The notes under the pieces were generated by a model. That model was not told the origin of the DNA, searched no databases, and saw nothing but the letters and a program-made list of their open reading frames with translations. This document shows, piece by piece, positions 45,708 to 57,660 of a DNA stretch of 64,000 bases. This DNA is from Uranotaenia lowii (Eukaryota; Arthropoda; Insecta; Diptera; Culicidae). Both the position numbers and the translations under genes were made by a program. How positions within the stretch are numbered: position 1 is the stretch's first letter; each line of letters begins with the position of its first letter. The stretch is taken from contig NC_073691.1 of the NCBI RefSeq assembly GCF_029784155.1, forward strand, positions 120,280,226 through 120,344,225, in the 5' to 3' direction.

Positions 45708-45757
45708 TCAGTCTGTAAAGCCTAAATCGGCTAAGAATGTCTATGTCTTTTTTTTTA
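45708..45757 (+). repeat. SINE 3' tail
   Basis: 'cagtctgtaaagcctaaatc' and 'ggctaagaatgtctatgtc' plus T9, matching the end of the SINE at 25453 with a small change. Confidence 0.85.
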
Positions 45758-47913
45758 TTTCACCCAATTTCCCAAGTTTTACTCGAAACGGAATATTCTT
45801 ACCAGCTCTCCAGACAATTTTTTTCCTCAAACGAGCGGAAAATCTGCCAATAACTTCCCCCTGCGATGGCCATTACCTATTGATCCATATTTGTGTCACA
45901 TTCGGGAAACTCCATCACAATGCTCACTTCCTCGAATCGATGTGAGTAGGTAAGCGTCTCCCGGGATCGAGCCATCAATAGAAACACCCGCCTTCCTCCG
46001 GCATTCATATATATCCGGGATTCGGGAGTGCGGTCTTGACCCTCTGACTGGTTGAACCGAACAGCCAACCCGTCTAAGGTCTGCCGGATGGATGGGGATC
46101 CGCTATCTATCGTTCGCAACTCCAAACGCTCACCGGAGCACTTCACTCGAGAGTGTAGTAAAGTATGCTAAAATACTGGCCCTGGTCGTGGCAGCAAATC
46201 ATCGCCGGCAATGTGAGCGTACGTATGCGAGCGACTAGGTACTTGCCTGGTGCTGAAAATGCGGACTGTTTGTGCTGAAATCATATATTCTGCTTACTCG
46301 CCCATAAATCCCAGAACGGTTTACTAAATTTTTTTCGAGGGATTTTTTTCCCGATGCGAAGGAATATGAAGACGGTTCACTTTTGGAAAATGTTTTGAAC
46401 TCTTTACGATGTGAACAATTGCATATAAATAATTACATATACTGAGGCGAATTTTTGTTCCACAAAGCTTTAGATACACATCACCCAAATCTACATGTAA
46501 TGAATAGGTAAGTGAATTCCAAACAGGTTGAACACAATTCCAAAACTCTTAACAGCTTTTCAAAGAGCCAGATTAATTTTGAACAAAATGCTCTAACTTG
46601 ATTGAATCATGCTAAGTGGTCCCGGTTTCGTCTCATAAGTACGATCGGTAGAGGCAAGATAAATGGGTTCACGAATGATTCCAGCCGATGATGTTACACA
46701 TGTGGCATGTCTAAAGTTTGTGCCGCCCTAGCTCGGAATCGGTATCGATTCTTCCTGAACGGTTACTGGATGGCGACCCGGGCCCCGGTTACTCACGACG
46801 ACTGTTGATAGCTGACAAGTGTGCTTTTCCTCCATTTTCCAGACTTTTTCACAACTTTTCGACGAATGCCTGTGGGCTAGCAAAAAAAAAGGTTCACAAA
46901 TAAACTACAGCGATAAAATGATTTATATCGTTGTGCTCTTTGCTATCCTTCTCGGGATGTTTTTTTCTCACACAAGTTTTATCTCAAAATATAAAGCAGA
47001 CGTCCCATCGCTACCTCTACGAAGCCGGAAGTTTGTTAGATGTATCTACACAATTATTCAAGCGAAACTCAACACCGAATAGCGACTCGGTTGAGACTCG
47101 AATGAAATAGTAAATAGTAGGCTTCGCAAAATGGAGGCCAAAATTGAAAGTTTCATCATTTAGATACGTTAGCAGGTTTTCGGGACAAATTTTGCTAACA
47201 ACTGTTGGCAGGAGTGTTGAATCGTGACATGATTTGCTTAGTTCAGCCATGTGTTCCGAAATCAGCAAATAAATGATTTAAAAACAAGGGTTTCTGGGTT
47301 ATCAATTTAAACAAATTTTCAACAAATGTACTTCTCACAAAAAAAAATCAGGAATCATTTCACTGTAAAAACATGAATCGCTCAACTGCGAGTTTCTGCT
47401 TAAAAATCGGACGCTGGGCAGCATGACATAGTTTCCCAGATAAATTTTTATAATCACTTTAGGAAAGTTTTGACTTCTAATAAATTAAAACAATCGTTTC
47501 CAACTGGCATGATGCCTCATGCTTCAGTTTTTAATCCTCTTACGTACACATCATATCGACATCAAACGGAGTAAACTTTGTGAAACTTTAACGAGGCAAT
47601 CAAAGTTGAATAAACCAGTTCGACTAACATACTTACAACTTCTATAATCGGACCTCCTGGAAAAAGGGAAGAGACGACAGGCGTTTGATTACCAATTTAT
47701 GCGCCGGAAGTTAGTCACAGAAAATTGAATTCGGAAAGCCTATTGAAATTCTGTAAAAATAAAATAAGACCATGGATCAATCAAAAATTTATTTTTAATT
47801 CATCATTATTAAAAGTTAAAACAGTTGAAATTTTAAGAAGTACTGATACCCTTCTTTTATTTGACTTTTCAATAAACTAGATATCTACTGCCTATCTGTA
47901 GAAAACACTCGGG
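45758..47913. other. no gene recognised
   Basis: A minus frame at 45877-46146 (89 codons) and plus frames at 46718-47082 have no recognisable domain. The segment 45830-46260 is GC-richer than its surroundings. No element ends detected. Confidence 0.4.
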
Positions 47914-47915
47914 TA

Positions 47916-48859
47916 AGGCTATGATCATTTAGTATCCGGGCAGTTACAAACGAATGTATTTTAAAAACTATTCATTTGATCGAAAAACTTTCTATGGAGG
48001 AAATGAAGGTGTTAATATGACATTTAATGTAAAAATATTAAAAAAATTATTTATCAATGATTTCAAGAAATACTCTAACTTTTTCATAAAATCTCTTTTT
48101 TATCTTTGCACACTTTTTACAGTCATGTATTGATTTATTTTTTTTCCACAGAAGTAAAACCTTTGCAAAATCATGATATTTTACACAAACTCGCCTGTAA
48201 AAAGCAATTGGAATCTAGTTGGAACCTTTTCATGAGTAGGCATCTCGAAGAATTTGATCTCTAAACTCCGGTTTTTACATAATTTTTTTTGTCCATCAGA
48301 ACACATCTGTCATATTGCGTAAAAACCGGATGCACAGATTGCGATCTTTGGAACTGATCATTATTAGTTATTTACTTGGTGTCTACTAGTCAGGCAACAC
48401 TTTTTGCCAGCCGGAAATGGATGTTTTGCATTATTTAAGGAGTCTGCATTCAGTTATTCCCAACAACCATAGACTGTTTACCATATTTAAGATCAAAGGT
48501 TGCACTCCGATGGTTGGTTTGAATTTCTTATGGATCCTAGAGTGGCTCCTTAAACTTCTTAACCATTTGGTCCGAAAAAAAATCAGAAAAAATCAACAGT
48601 TCATGAGCTTTTAAGTCAACAATGAAGAATTTTTGAGGCGCAAAATGCGTAAAAGGAGAAAATTTGTGCAAAATTATTTTTACCATGTCTTTTTGCTTCG
48701 TAAATATCTCAAACACACGTAAATTTAAAAATCTATCAAAAATAGGCAAGATAGTACTTTTCATAACCAACACAACGATACTAAAGTTTCGCATGTCCGA
48801 GCTCTATTAACGTAGCTATCACCGAAATAAAGTGCCCGGATACTAAATGATCATAGCCT
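47916..48859 (-). mobile_element. Tc1/mariner-derived element, related to 21616-22585
   Basis: The TIR AGGCTATGATCATTTAGTAT (47916, continuing 'ccgggca') has its exact complement ending at 48859, with TA on both sides (47914-47915 and 48860-48861). The interior resembles the 21616-22585 element block by block ('actttctatggagg', 'aatatctcaaacacacgtaa'). Transposase remnants on the minus strand include 'INQYMTVKSVQR' (about 48110) and a region near 48300 like the family's MDDxxY motif. It is inactive. Confidence 0.9.
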
Positions 48860-48861
48860 TA

Positions 48862-50642
48862 TAACAAATAAAGCATTTAGAAGGTTCGCATCATTAATAA
48901 ATTACAGGAATAGTTCTAATGATTGAGATTTGCCGGCAATTAATATTAATTTTTCCGTTCAAAACAAGCTTCTTAAAATTTTAAGTTGAAATCTGAGTTC
49001 ACCTTCGCCTTTCTCAAGATTCTTATCAAGATGCTTAGCAACCCTTAATACTTTCAAGGAGTAATTTTTTTGTCCTACGTACCATCACATCACAAGAAGC
49101 GAAAAACATACCTTCTTATCTTGGAGAAAAACCCGAGCATCCCCAGCTTCCATTATGTGCAACTTATCTGATGAAAATGATTGCTGTCGACAGGTGAGAT
49201 GGAGAGTTTCTCCTCCTATTCTGTCTGAGAATTCGCAACTGCTCGTGTTCAAGCGATTCTCCAAGGGCCTTATATCTTGAGCAATATTTTGCTTACTTTT
49301 TCGGTATCAATTTTCGATACGTAAATTATTGCTCCCCGTAGAGCGTAAATAAATAGCTGTGCTGTTGCTTCTTGGCAACTTGATTCAGGACCTCCTTGGG
49401 CATCTTTCTTTCTCTGTTTCGCTCGGATTTCCCCCCTTCTTTCTTGGTACAAAATTACATCACCGTAATGCTTGGGGATGCTGCTTGTCCGTAAGAGGGA
49501 AAGCTTTTCTGCTGATGAGTGCTATATGATGCATGTGCTTCACAGAAGAGAAAGTTTTCCCCATGCCAAGATGAGAGTGATTCCCAAAGCATTGCAAAGC
49601 ATTTTTAAATGATCGTTATTAACCGATAGGGTTAATTTACTGGACATAATTACTTTTCTTAACAAAAGTAAATTACTAAATGCTATATGACCCCTTTATT
49701 TTTGTAAATTTGATAGATTTTCTGGATTCGAAATTGGACATTTTGGCTTCGTTGAATACCAAAAATAATCAAAAATCTGAATCTGGATATTGCTTCAGAT
49801 TTTTTAAGACCAAATGGATCGTTTTATACTAAAAATAAATTCGATTATTCCGAAGCTAAGAAGCTCTGCCGTTCAGCTAACCTTATTCTATCCCTCAATT
49901 TCAACCCCGGTTTGATGTTACACACTTCTGGGGTTGGTTTGCCACAAACATAAAACACAAACACGTAAAGTTGATATCAATATCAATGTCTCTTCTTGAA
50001 GGAACGATGTTCCTTATTATAGTTTCTTTTTCATTCAACAACCAACCCCACCCACATATGAACGTTCGTACCTACGTACATGTATGCGGATGATATGAGG
50101 TGCTTTCTTCATCGGATGCTGTTGATGGCGGCGGCGCTTGCAAAGATTGACATTGTAATCGAGCTTGAGTAGAAAGGCATGTCGATGATTGTCTGCAGCA
50201 ACATCTTTGCTGTCGTTGCCCAAATTTACCGAACCAACTGACACAGGAGTGACACAATTTTCTAGTGTTTGAAATACTCTTGAATCGGCATGTTAGACTG
50301 ACATGTAACAACTAGGTTGGACAAATCATTCATTCAAGTGGCAGAACTCGATGAGCAAATGATCTTAAAAAGCACAACAAAAAGTACCTGGGTACTAATT
50401 ATTCTGAGTGAAATTATTTTCTAATACCTTGAACATATTTTTGCGTGATGAAATTATCATAAATTGATAATGTGCAGTAAGGCAGTTGTTCGCAGAATGC
50501 CAATATAAAGTGCTCAGAATATATTACATACTGAACTTTCCTGTAAGAAATAGATTCATGTTTCAAGAATGCGTGGTAAAGTGTTACGATTGAGTTTTAA
50601 AATTTTATTATAATATCTCAGTATCGTATATTAGATTTTGCT
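48862..50642. other. no gene recognised
   Basis: An open stretch of 71 codons (49065-49280, plus) includes 'MCNLSDENDCCRQ' right before a consensus donor CAG|GTGAGA at 49191-49196, but the frame stays open through it, so no splice is needed. Minus frames at 50035-50311 are not recognised. Confidence 0.35.
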
Positions 50643-50697
50643 ATATTAAGGTTGCCAGAAATTTTATAGCACGTATCCGGGCCGGACTTTTGATTTC
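50643..50697 (-). repeat. one end of the 33689-34140 MITE family
   Basis: 'taaggttgccagaaatttta' then 'gcacgtatccgggccgga' and 'cttttgatttcaaaa' match the complement of the right end of that MITE, with an internal deletion. The other end was not found. Confidence 0.8.
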
Positions 50698-50702
50698 AAA
50701 AT

Positions 50703-50827
50703 TGTATGTATGTATGTATGTTGATTATTCACCATGGGTGCACGAATTCAGCGCAGTTTCTGTCTAAGTATGTGCTCACATGCATTCCTGGATTATTTTG
50801 TTCGAGAACTCTCCAATGCAGCACGTA
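50703..50827 (+). repeat. 5' module of the dispersed modular repeat
   Basis: TGTATGTATG run, 'caccatgggtgcacgaattc' and 'taagtatgtgctcacatgc', stopping after 'ctccaatgcagcacgta'. Confidence 0.8.
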
Positions 50828-51127
50828 GGGTAAGTGAGCCCTTTTTTGGCATGATGCTTTTCTTGGCATGTAAACATGTCTTTTTATGTTTTTCAGGTCC
50901 AAATTGAGCTAAAATATTTTGAATATATTTTCATTGCGAAGAGAAAAATTTGTTTCAAATCTGTGCATACCGATTTTTTTGATTGTTTATACTTTATTAA
51001 AGTAGTTAGTTTTTTTTCGTCACCGTATGCAAATCAGATGAACTTACCTTTCTAGTGCAACTGTTAAAATCACATGTGATTTCAAACGGAGACATTCATT
51101 TGAATAATTTGCTATAAATACTAATGC
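50828..51127. other. no feature seen
   Basis: AT-rich; nothing recognised. Confidence 0.35.
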
Positions 51128-51938
51128 CTGCACTGTCCCTACTTTCATAACAGTCCCATATGCAAAAACAAGCAAGCGAGAAAATCAGCTTTTTCTGTTT
51201 TGGAATTTATTTTTGAATTGTGACCACAATGTTCAGTATAAACGAAAATCGTTTGATGGAAGGTGTTCTTGGTTGTCACAATAAATCGTAAGACCAGAAA
51301 TTTTCAAAATAAGGACATTAATAAGGTCGAGAGCACCATTTTTATTCGTTATGGGACTGTAATGCGAGCATATTTGAGACCTTTTCCAAATCTACTCGCA
51401 TAACAGTCCCACACAGAATATGGTTTTGCTCACCAAGCTACTTCCTTAGACTTAAATTTGATCATTTCAGAACTTCAAAACGCATTTATCAGAAAAACAA
51501 ACATATTTAGGAAAAATATCGTGAATTCCGCATTGTAAGTTGAATCTTTTTACGATTTTTGATTGCATCTGATAGTTTTTCGCTTAGGAAGACATTCCTT
51601 CCTTCTTACCGACCTAGCTTCGAAAACTAGGGTGCATAATTCGACATCAAGTGAGTTAAATCTTTTTTAAATGATTCGAAGCAATAAATCAAAGACTATT
51701 TCGCCGAAAGAAGCACTGAAAAGTAACCAAATCCATGGTATTTCACATATGGGACTGTTATGCGGGTATATTTCATATGGGACAGCCACGAGTTGATATT
51801 TTTATCGAAATTTCTAGAACAAAATCTCTTTTTTATTGTTTTATATTGAAACCCTTTGTTCAAAATGATTAATTGTCAGGTTAGATGAAAAATGGCGAAA
51901 ATTCATATGGGACTGTTATGCGAGTAGGGGCAGTGCAG
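51128..51938. mobile_element. MITE with CTGCACTG...CAGTGCAG termini
   Basis: The left end 'ctgcactgtccctactttc' then 'ataacagtcccatatg' is mirrored at the right by 'catatgggactgttatgcga' then 'gtaggggcagtgcag' (ending 51938). Further copies of the 'gggactgtnatgcgag' block, in both orientations, lie at 51350, 51395 and 51745. The repeated subterminal block may be a binding site. No coding frame. Target duplication unclear. Confidence 0.82.
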
Positions 51939-51980
51939 TTAAACTCGGAAAAAATTTAAAAAAAATACAAGAAAGACAAA

Positions 51981-52821
51981 CCAAGAACAAGGAATATTTA
52001 AAGAAGGTAGTGTCAAGGCAGTCCTGCTCTAGAATAAGTACATACTGCGACGTCACCATCACGAAAAATCTGTTAATTTACTAGGAATTATGCCTTTTTG
52101 TTGATAACTCGGAGAATTTGCTGAAAATTTTTCACTTTTAAAACATGTTATTCTAGAAAAATTCTTACTATTAAAGATGGGTAGGAAAAAATTTGGATTT
52201 TCGAGTAATTTTCATACAAAATAGACCATCGAAGTTCGAAAAAATAGTGGATTTTCTCTACTCAAATTTGCAAAACTTCAAAATTAGTTCAAAGTCTTCC
52301 ATGAAAATGATCAAGTCAGTGCAGTTTAAGATCCTTTTTACAAAAAAGTAATCAAAAACCAAACTTTTATGCAAAACCACAATTATTTATTGGCATCTTA
52401 GTAAATAGAGTTAACAATCTTTAATTGATGTTAATTGTTCTACATAAAAAAATTATAAGATAAACCGGTTGTAAAAAAATCGTGACAATGAGTTGAACAC
52501 TCAATAACTACCAGCTAGACCTTTTTAAAAGTAATTTTTCGTTTTTGCACGTTTTAGCTTCAAGACGACATTGCATCCATTATTTAAATGAGAAAAAAAA
52601 ACATGAAACACTCAAAGGACCAAAAAATTTCATAACATAGTGCAACAGAGGTCTTACAACACAATCAAAAATGAAATTGGAATTCATTTTCGTTCTAAAA
52701 CGTGTTTTTCTTTGAAATTTCTGCCATTCGCATATAAATTTTCGATACATTCGTTTTTGTGATGTCTCAAAAAAAAATCCAATATGGCTCTTGACACTAC
52801 CTCATTCAAATATTTCTTGGG
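51981..52821. mobile_element. MITE with GGTAGTGTCAAG inverted ends
   Basis: 'ggaatatttaaagaaggtag' then 'tgtcaagg' at the left pairs with 'cttgacactacctcattc' then 'aaatatttcttgg' at the right (ending 52821), with a few mismatches and one small indel. The interior is AT-rich and non-coding. Confidence 0.65.
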
Positions 52822-54083
52822 CAAAATTTTAAAATACCATTCAAGGAATTTTTCAATTTTTTATTTTATGATGCCTAACTTCACTATATGATGATAGTTG
52901 TTTGGTAGTGAAAAAAACCCTATGTGTCGCAATCGCAAGTCTCCTAAAGTAGTTTATTATCAACTGATGGTCTATAAAAACTCAAAAGGAATAATTTTAA
53001 CAATGATTTATAAATGACAACACATCATGATGCACAAAACCATAGAAATGTCGTAAATGAATCTGTCGTTAGGCTAAGCATTCCTGAATTTGTCCAGTTA
53101 GCATTCAAGTCAAGAAATTCTCCAAAAAAAACTGAGAAAATCTAAGCAATTTTTCCAATATTTGGAAAAATCTAATCGATGAGAAAAGTTCAAAATAAGA
53201 TATTTTAATTCAACGAATAGAAATTGTCTCAAAAAACTTCGCAAAAATGATGAACTGTGAAATCTCTTTCAAAAATTTCGAGGAATGTGAATCAATCGGG
53301 GCCAGATACGGATATTTTACCTCAATTTTCTGGCAGCTGGACCACACCAACTTTTTTTTTAAACTCTTCGGTAAAAACCTGGGCTAGTCTAGATAAGCCC
53401 ATGTCATCTGATTGATTGGCTTTATTCAGATTTTATCAGTCCTTCATAAGTAACTTACTATATACATATTGGAAATTTTTTTTGAAGTGTTCAGTTTAAA
53501 AAGTTTGCTTACACAATATGTTAGTTTAGATTTCATCAAAGGGATTAAATGTTCATACAAAAAGAGAAAGTTCAAACCACTCGCGGACATAATTCGTTTC
53601 TGAATCGATCCCCCTGATGAAGGTTTGGTTGTCATTCATAAACCAATGATTCTTGGTCATACACAAATATTCTGAAACAACCTGAGGTGTTTAAAATCAT
53701 CGCTTTGTTTAAATAAGTAAAAAGTTTACAGTTTTAAAAATAAAAAAAAAATTGCGGAAATTCTGGACTTCCGACTTTTTTAAATGAAAGCTTATTTTGT
53801 GCTTCCCTTCCAACCAAATTTCATCAATGTTTTCAAAAGCCTTTTTGTCGTATGAGTGAAGCCTGGTGTTCCATCGTCGCATAGAACTTTACGCTTAGCT
53901 GAAGTCATTCTGTCAGTGGCATTATATTCAGAATAGCCAACGATTATGTTAACTGTCAATTGAGCATTGTTGGTAAAGATCTATTGCACATTGCTGGTGG
54001 CCAAGAATCAGATCATCGAAACGGCAAACTATTGGTACGGCGGCCAAGTAATTGGAGCACCGCAGTGAGTACTTTGCTCACAT
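52822..54083. other. no gene recognised
   Basis: AT-rich with short chance frames; 53290-53345 has 'ggggccagatacggatattt' and 'tctggcagctgg', faintly like a MITE end. Nothing firm. Confidence 0.35.
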
Positions 54084-54463
54084 TAATTGTTTATTGTTTA
54101 TTGTTTATTGAAAATAATATCATCTGACATAGGTGTCTTAATGATCTACTTAATACTATTTGTACATAACATTATAGGCATTCTTAGTTTCGTAATTGTA
54201 CGCTTAAATCAGATTCAATCCGACGTCTAAAAATTGAAATGGATACATTAAAGTCAAAGTGTGTAAAATGACGTAAAAAGCATGTTATTGCGGAACGTAG
54301 AGGGTCGTTGCTGCCATAGCGTGTACTTCTTGATTCCAGAGAGAGCCAATTTCGATTGCGAAGAGTTCGTTCTGGTGCATAGATGTTACATCGGGAAAGC
54401 AGCCATGCGCTATCGATTTCGTTCCGTAAAATCTTTGCCACGAATAGAGATTGGCCGATGGAA
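54084..54463 (-). pseudogene. old LINE, C-terminal and 3' part (split)
   Basis: The minus strand reads 'AKILRNEIDSAWLLSRCNIY' followed by 'APERTLRNRNWLSLESRSTR', the C-terminal region after the RT domain, then a 3' UTR ending in repeats of 'caataaa' (the + strand 'ttgtttattgtttattg' near 54088-54110). The protein is separated from its upstream part (57901-58645) by a ~3.4-kb younger LINE on the same strand. Together they form a copy of a jockey-superfamily element dead by mutation and by this insertion. Confidence 0.82.
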
Positions 54464-54861
54464 TGATGATGATGATGATGATGATGGCCCACCTCCACTC
54501 CCCCGTACATGGGACTTGGGCTAGTTATCTTTTGAGATATTTGATAGTCTTTAGCCAATGTTCATTTTATTGTCCACTTTGAATTGCTTTATTCACTTTT
54601 GTTTTGCCCATGTACGTCCATCCTTTTTATATTTACTGTTCGTGCTACTACTGTCTTTATTTCAACTTTGGAACAGGGACCATCTGGGAAAAGGGTTATT
54701 TTGGGATACATCCCGCCCACGCACATATGAGTCCAAGAAAGGGTTTTACCGCGCCCCGAATCGCGTTGCTTTTGAATAATGTGTCATATGCGGCCCAGAG
54801 ACGTATGTTCAGTTGATCATCATCACCAGGTAACTATATTACACACATTTAAAACACGTAC

Positions 54862-57633
54862 TTATAAACTAATGCTAGTTTTCACAAACGTCAAACACTT
54901 ATTCTTAAATCTAGCCAGGACTTGTTCATTTTTTATTTCACTTGGTAGAGTATTAAACATTTTCACACCACGGTAAAATAAAGAATTTTGTGACGAAGAC
55001 AGGAGGAATGCGGCTGATCTAATTTCATTCGAGAAGCGGGTTTCATAGCGGTGCAGATCTGTACCTCTTACTATCCATTGTTGGAGATACTCGGGAGCGA
55101 TGCCTTTGGTAATTTTAAATATAAGGAGCATGGTGAGGAATGTGACGCGTTGACGAACCGAGAGCCATTGTAATGCATCCAACATTATGCGAACTGGAGT
55201 TCTTCTATTGCAGCGCAGAATCAATCTCATGACTTTATTTTGAAGCCTTTGTAGCCTAGTCATTTGTTTTTCATTGGCGAAACATATAATTGAAGGACAA
55301 AACTCAAAATGTGGCGATATTAGTGCTTTGTATAAATAAATCAAACTCCATTGCGACAGGTCCTTCCGGAGGCGGCAGAGGATTCCATATTTTTGAGCTA
55401 CTTTTTTTACTGTGAAGTCGATGTGTTTGTCGAAATTCAATTTTGCGTCTAATATCACACCAAGGTATTTCATTTCACTGACCAATTCTAAGCGTGTGCC
55501 GTCTATCTGGACATCAAACGAATCACAGTTGACAATACGATTAGACACAATCATACATTTAGTCTTTGACACATTTAACTTAAGTTTCTTAAAGTTTAAC
55601 CATTTACTTAAACTTAAAAGATCACAGTTCAGTTTTTCTGTAGCAGCACTATCATCATCACAGTTTATAAATATCACAGTGTCATCAGCGAAAAGGTTTA
55701 TATCACAGTATTTTAGCATTCTCTTCAAGTCGTTAATGTATAAAATGAAAAGAATAGGTCCTAAAACGCTACCTTGGGGCACACCGACTTTGGTTTCTTT
55801 GGCAGAGGATATCACAGATTCGAATTTAGTTTTTTGGCTTCGTGAATTCAAGTATGATTTGAACCATTCTAACACAGGACCGCTGATGCCGTATTTCTCC
55901 AACGTGACTATTAATTTAGATCGAGAAATAGTTTCAAACGCTCGTTTCAGGTCCAGAAACACTGCGATTACTTTTTGTCTAGTATCGATAATTTGTTTCC
56001 ATTTCACTAGAATCAAATTGAGTGCAGTTTCACACGAATGATTTCTCCTATAACCACTTTGCTCTGGTATCAGTAGTTTGTTGGCCGTGATGTATTTAAT
56101 TAATTGCTCCTTGACAATCATCTCCAACACTTTTTCATACAACGGCAACATGTTTATCGGTCGAAACTCATCTGCTTTACAGGTACCAGAAACCTTTGCA
56201 ATCGGGACCACAATAGACTCTTTCCACGAAGTTGGAACCGTGCCAATACGTAAAGATTCGTTAATGATTGCCAATAAATTATGTCCTATGGCGTCAAAAG
56301 AGTCCTTCAGTATTCTGGAACTTATTTCATCTGCCCCGGAGGATGATCCCAATGACCATACAATGGTTTTCAACTCATCCAAAGTTATGAGGGAAAAGTA
56401 GCTCATTTTTAAGGCAGTGTATTTGCCTGTTAATTCAACTGGTTCTGGTTCCTCTTTGATGGCACTGCTTATTTCTTCCACACTGGTCACGAAGTAATCA
56501 TTAAACTTGTTGGCAATTTCCGTTTCGCAATGAATTTCTGATTCACCAAATGATATTGACCGGGAAGCAGAAGTTCTGGGCTTGATCAATCGTTTTAGAA
56601 CTTTCCAGAGGGCTTTGGAGTCATTTTTATTTTCTTCAATTTGGCGTTGAATGAAGTTTCGTTTTTTTCTACGTAAGGCAAATGAATACTCATTCCTTAG
56701 CATTTTGTATTTCGACCATGTTTGTTCGACGTTTACAACTTTGAACCTTTTATACGCTTTGTCTCTGCGCCTTTTCAATTCAACTAGTTCCGCATCAAAC
56801 CATTTCGAGGACTCTTTCAATTTCACAGATTTTAAACATACTAGCTTGTTCATACATGTTTTTAAAACATTTATAAGACACTCTGCCTTTTGGTGTACGT
56901 CATTCAAACCGTCGACTTCACATAAACTATCATTCAATAAATTTATCAACCTCTCTTGACTGTAATTTTTCCAACATTTAACTTTTGTGATATGTTCCTG
57001 GACTTCGTTTTCTAACATTGAAAAACATAAAGTTTCATGGTCAGATATTTTAAAATCATTGACGGCACTGACATTTATATCACAGTTCGAGAATATCAAG
57101 TCTATTTGTGTTTGACTAGTACGTGTTATGCGTGTATACAGATCAACTTTCTGATTAAGATCAAACGAATCTGTTATCAGCTTCAATTTGTTAGAGTCTC
57201 TAGGATCTTTCCAGTTTATGTTGAAATCTCCTGCAATAACATTGCTTTTCGCAGAGTCAACAAAATCTTCTAGCCACTTTTCTTCTAAGACTTGAAGAAA
57301 CATCGAGTCACTATCATTTGGAGAGTGATACAATACCCCATAGCGACCTGGATTGATACCGCTTAAAATTTCGATACCCAGAAACCAATTTCTCGCTTCT
57401 TGGCAATTCACTAGCTCTTTAAATCTGATACTTGAGTGTATAAACATCATTACACCACCAGTATGCCTTGAATCCGAAAAGCAACTAACAGTTCGGAAGT
57501 ATGGAATCTGAAAATGGTCATCTCCTGTACTCTTCGTCACATGCGTTTCTGTCAACATTACAAGTTTGGGTCTCATAAAATGCACCATTAAATTCACTTC
57601 CTCAAAATTTTTTGTTAGCCCACCACAGTTCAA
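54862..57633 (-). CDS. LINE ORF2: endonuclease and reverse transcriptase
   Basis: 923 codons, fully open. ORF2 proteins nick target DNA and copy the element RNA at the nick. The AP-type endonuclease covers about residues 1-210: 'NCGGL' at 2-6, 'TETH' at 28-31, 'GDFNINW' at 135-141 and 'SDHETL' at 197-202. The RT spans about 420-720: 'RPINMLPLYEKVLEMI' at 491, the motif-A Asp in 'AVFLDLKRAFE' at 561, 'GVPQGSVLGP' at 617-626 and the catalytic 'FADD' at 648-651. All key residues are present. The motif style fits the L2/CR1 side of the Jockey group. The frame has no ATG at its start; position 1 is TTG and the first Met is at residue 16, after the first endonuclease strand. The frame is continuous with ORF1 through one TAG (57658-57660), so readthrough is a likely route to expression. 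Confidence 0.93.
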   Translation of the reverse strand: MNCGGLTKNFEEVNLMVHFMRPKLVMLTETHVTKSTGDDHFQIPYFRTVSCFSDSRHTGGVMMFIHSSIRFKELVNCQEARNWFLGIEILSGINPGRYGVLYHSPNDSDSMFLQVLEEKWLEDFVDSAKSNVIAGDFNINWKDPRDSNKLKLITDSFDLNQKVDLYTRITRTSQTQIDLIFSNCDINVSAVNDFKISDHETLCFSMLENEVQEHITKVKCWKNYSQERLINLLNDSLCEVDGLNDVHQKAECLINVLKTCMNKLVCLKSVKLKESSKWFDAELVELKRRRDKAYKRFKVVNVEQTWSKYKMLRNEYSFALRRKKRNFIQRQIEENKNDSKALWKVLKRLIKPRTSASRSISFGESEIHCETEIANKFNDYFVTSVEEISSAIKEEPEPVELTGKYTALKMSYFSLITLDELKTIVWSLGSSSGADEISSRILKDSFDAIGHNLLAIINESLRIGTVPTSWKESIVVPIAKVSGTCKADEFRPINMLPLYEKVLEMIVKEQLIKYITANKLLIPEQSGYRRNHSCETALNLILVKWKQIIDTRQKVIAVFLDLKRAFETISRSKLIVTLEKYGISGPVLEWFKSYLNSRSQKTKFESVISSAKETKVGVPQGSVLGPILFILYINDLKRMLKYCDINLFADDTVIFINCDDDSAATEKLNCDLLSLSKWLNFKKLKLNVSKTKCMIVSNRIVNCDSFDVQIDGTRLELVSEMKYLGVILDAKLNFDKHIDFTVKKVAQKYGILCRLRKDLSQWSLIYLYKALISPHFEFCPSIICFANEKQMTRLQRLQNKVMRLILRCNRRTPVRIMLDALQWLSVRQRVTFLTMLLIFKITKGIAPEYLQQWIVRGTDLHRYETRFSNEIRSAAFLLSSSQNSLFYRGVKMFNTLPSEIKNEQVLARFKNKCLTFVKTSISL

Positions 57634-57657
57634 AAACAGTACAGTTGTCCTTGATTG

Positions 57658-57660
57658 CTA
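57658..57660 (-). promoter_or_regulatory. possible stop-codon readthrough site, UAG-CAA-UCA
   Basis: The ORF1 stop and next two codons fit the UAG-CAR-YYA consensus of efficient (tobamovirus-type) readthrough. ORF1 and ORF2 are in the same frame, with nine triplets from the TAG to the first ORF2 codon shown (57633). Translation through it would yield a continuous ORF1-ORF2 protein. This is sequence evidence only. Confidence 0.5.

Noticed and set aside
49065..49280. CAG|GTGAGA donor after a Cys-rich peptide resembling part of an LDL-receptor class A repeat
   Set aside because: Only a few residues match, the disulfide pattern is incomplete, and the frame stays open through the donor.
54184..54558. 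124-codon minus frame with a run of eight histidines
   Set aside because: The His run is the (CAT)n tail of the young LINE read as codons, joined to the C-terminus of the old LINE. It is a junction artefact, not a protein.
55412..56041. 209-codon plus frame
   Set aside because: Lies wholly antisense to the LINE ORF2, which has the full RT motif set.
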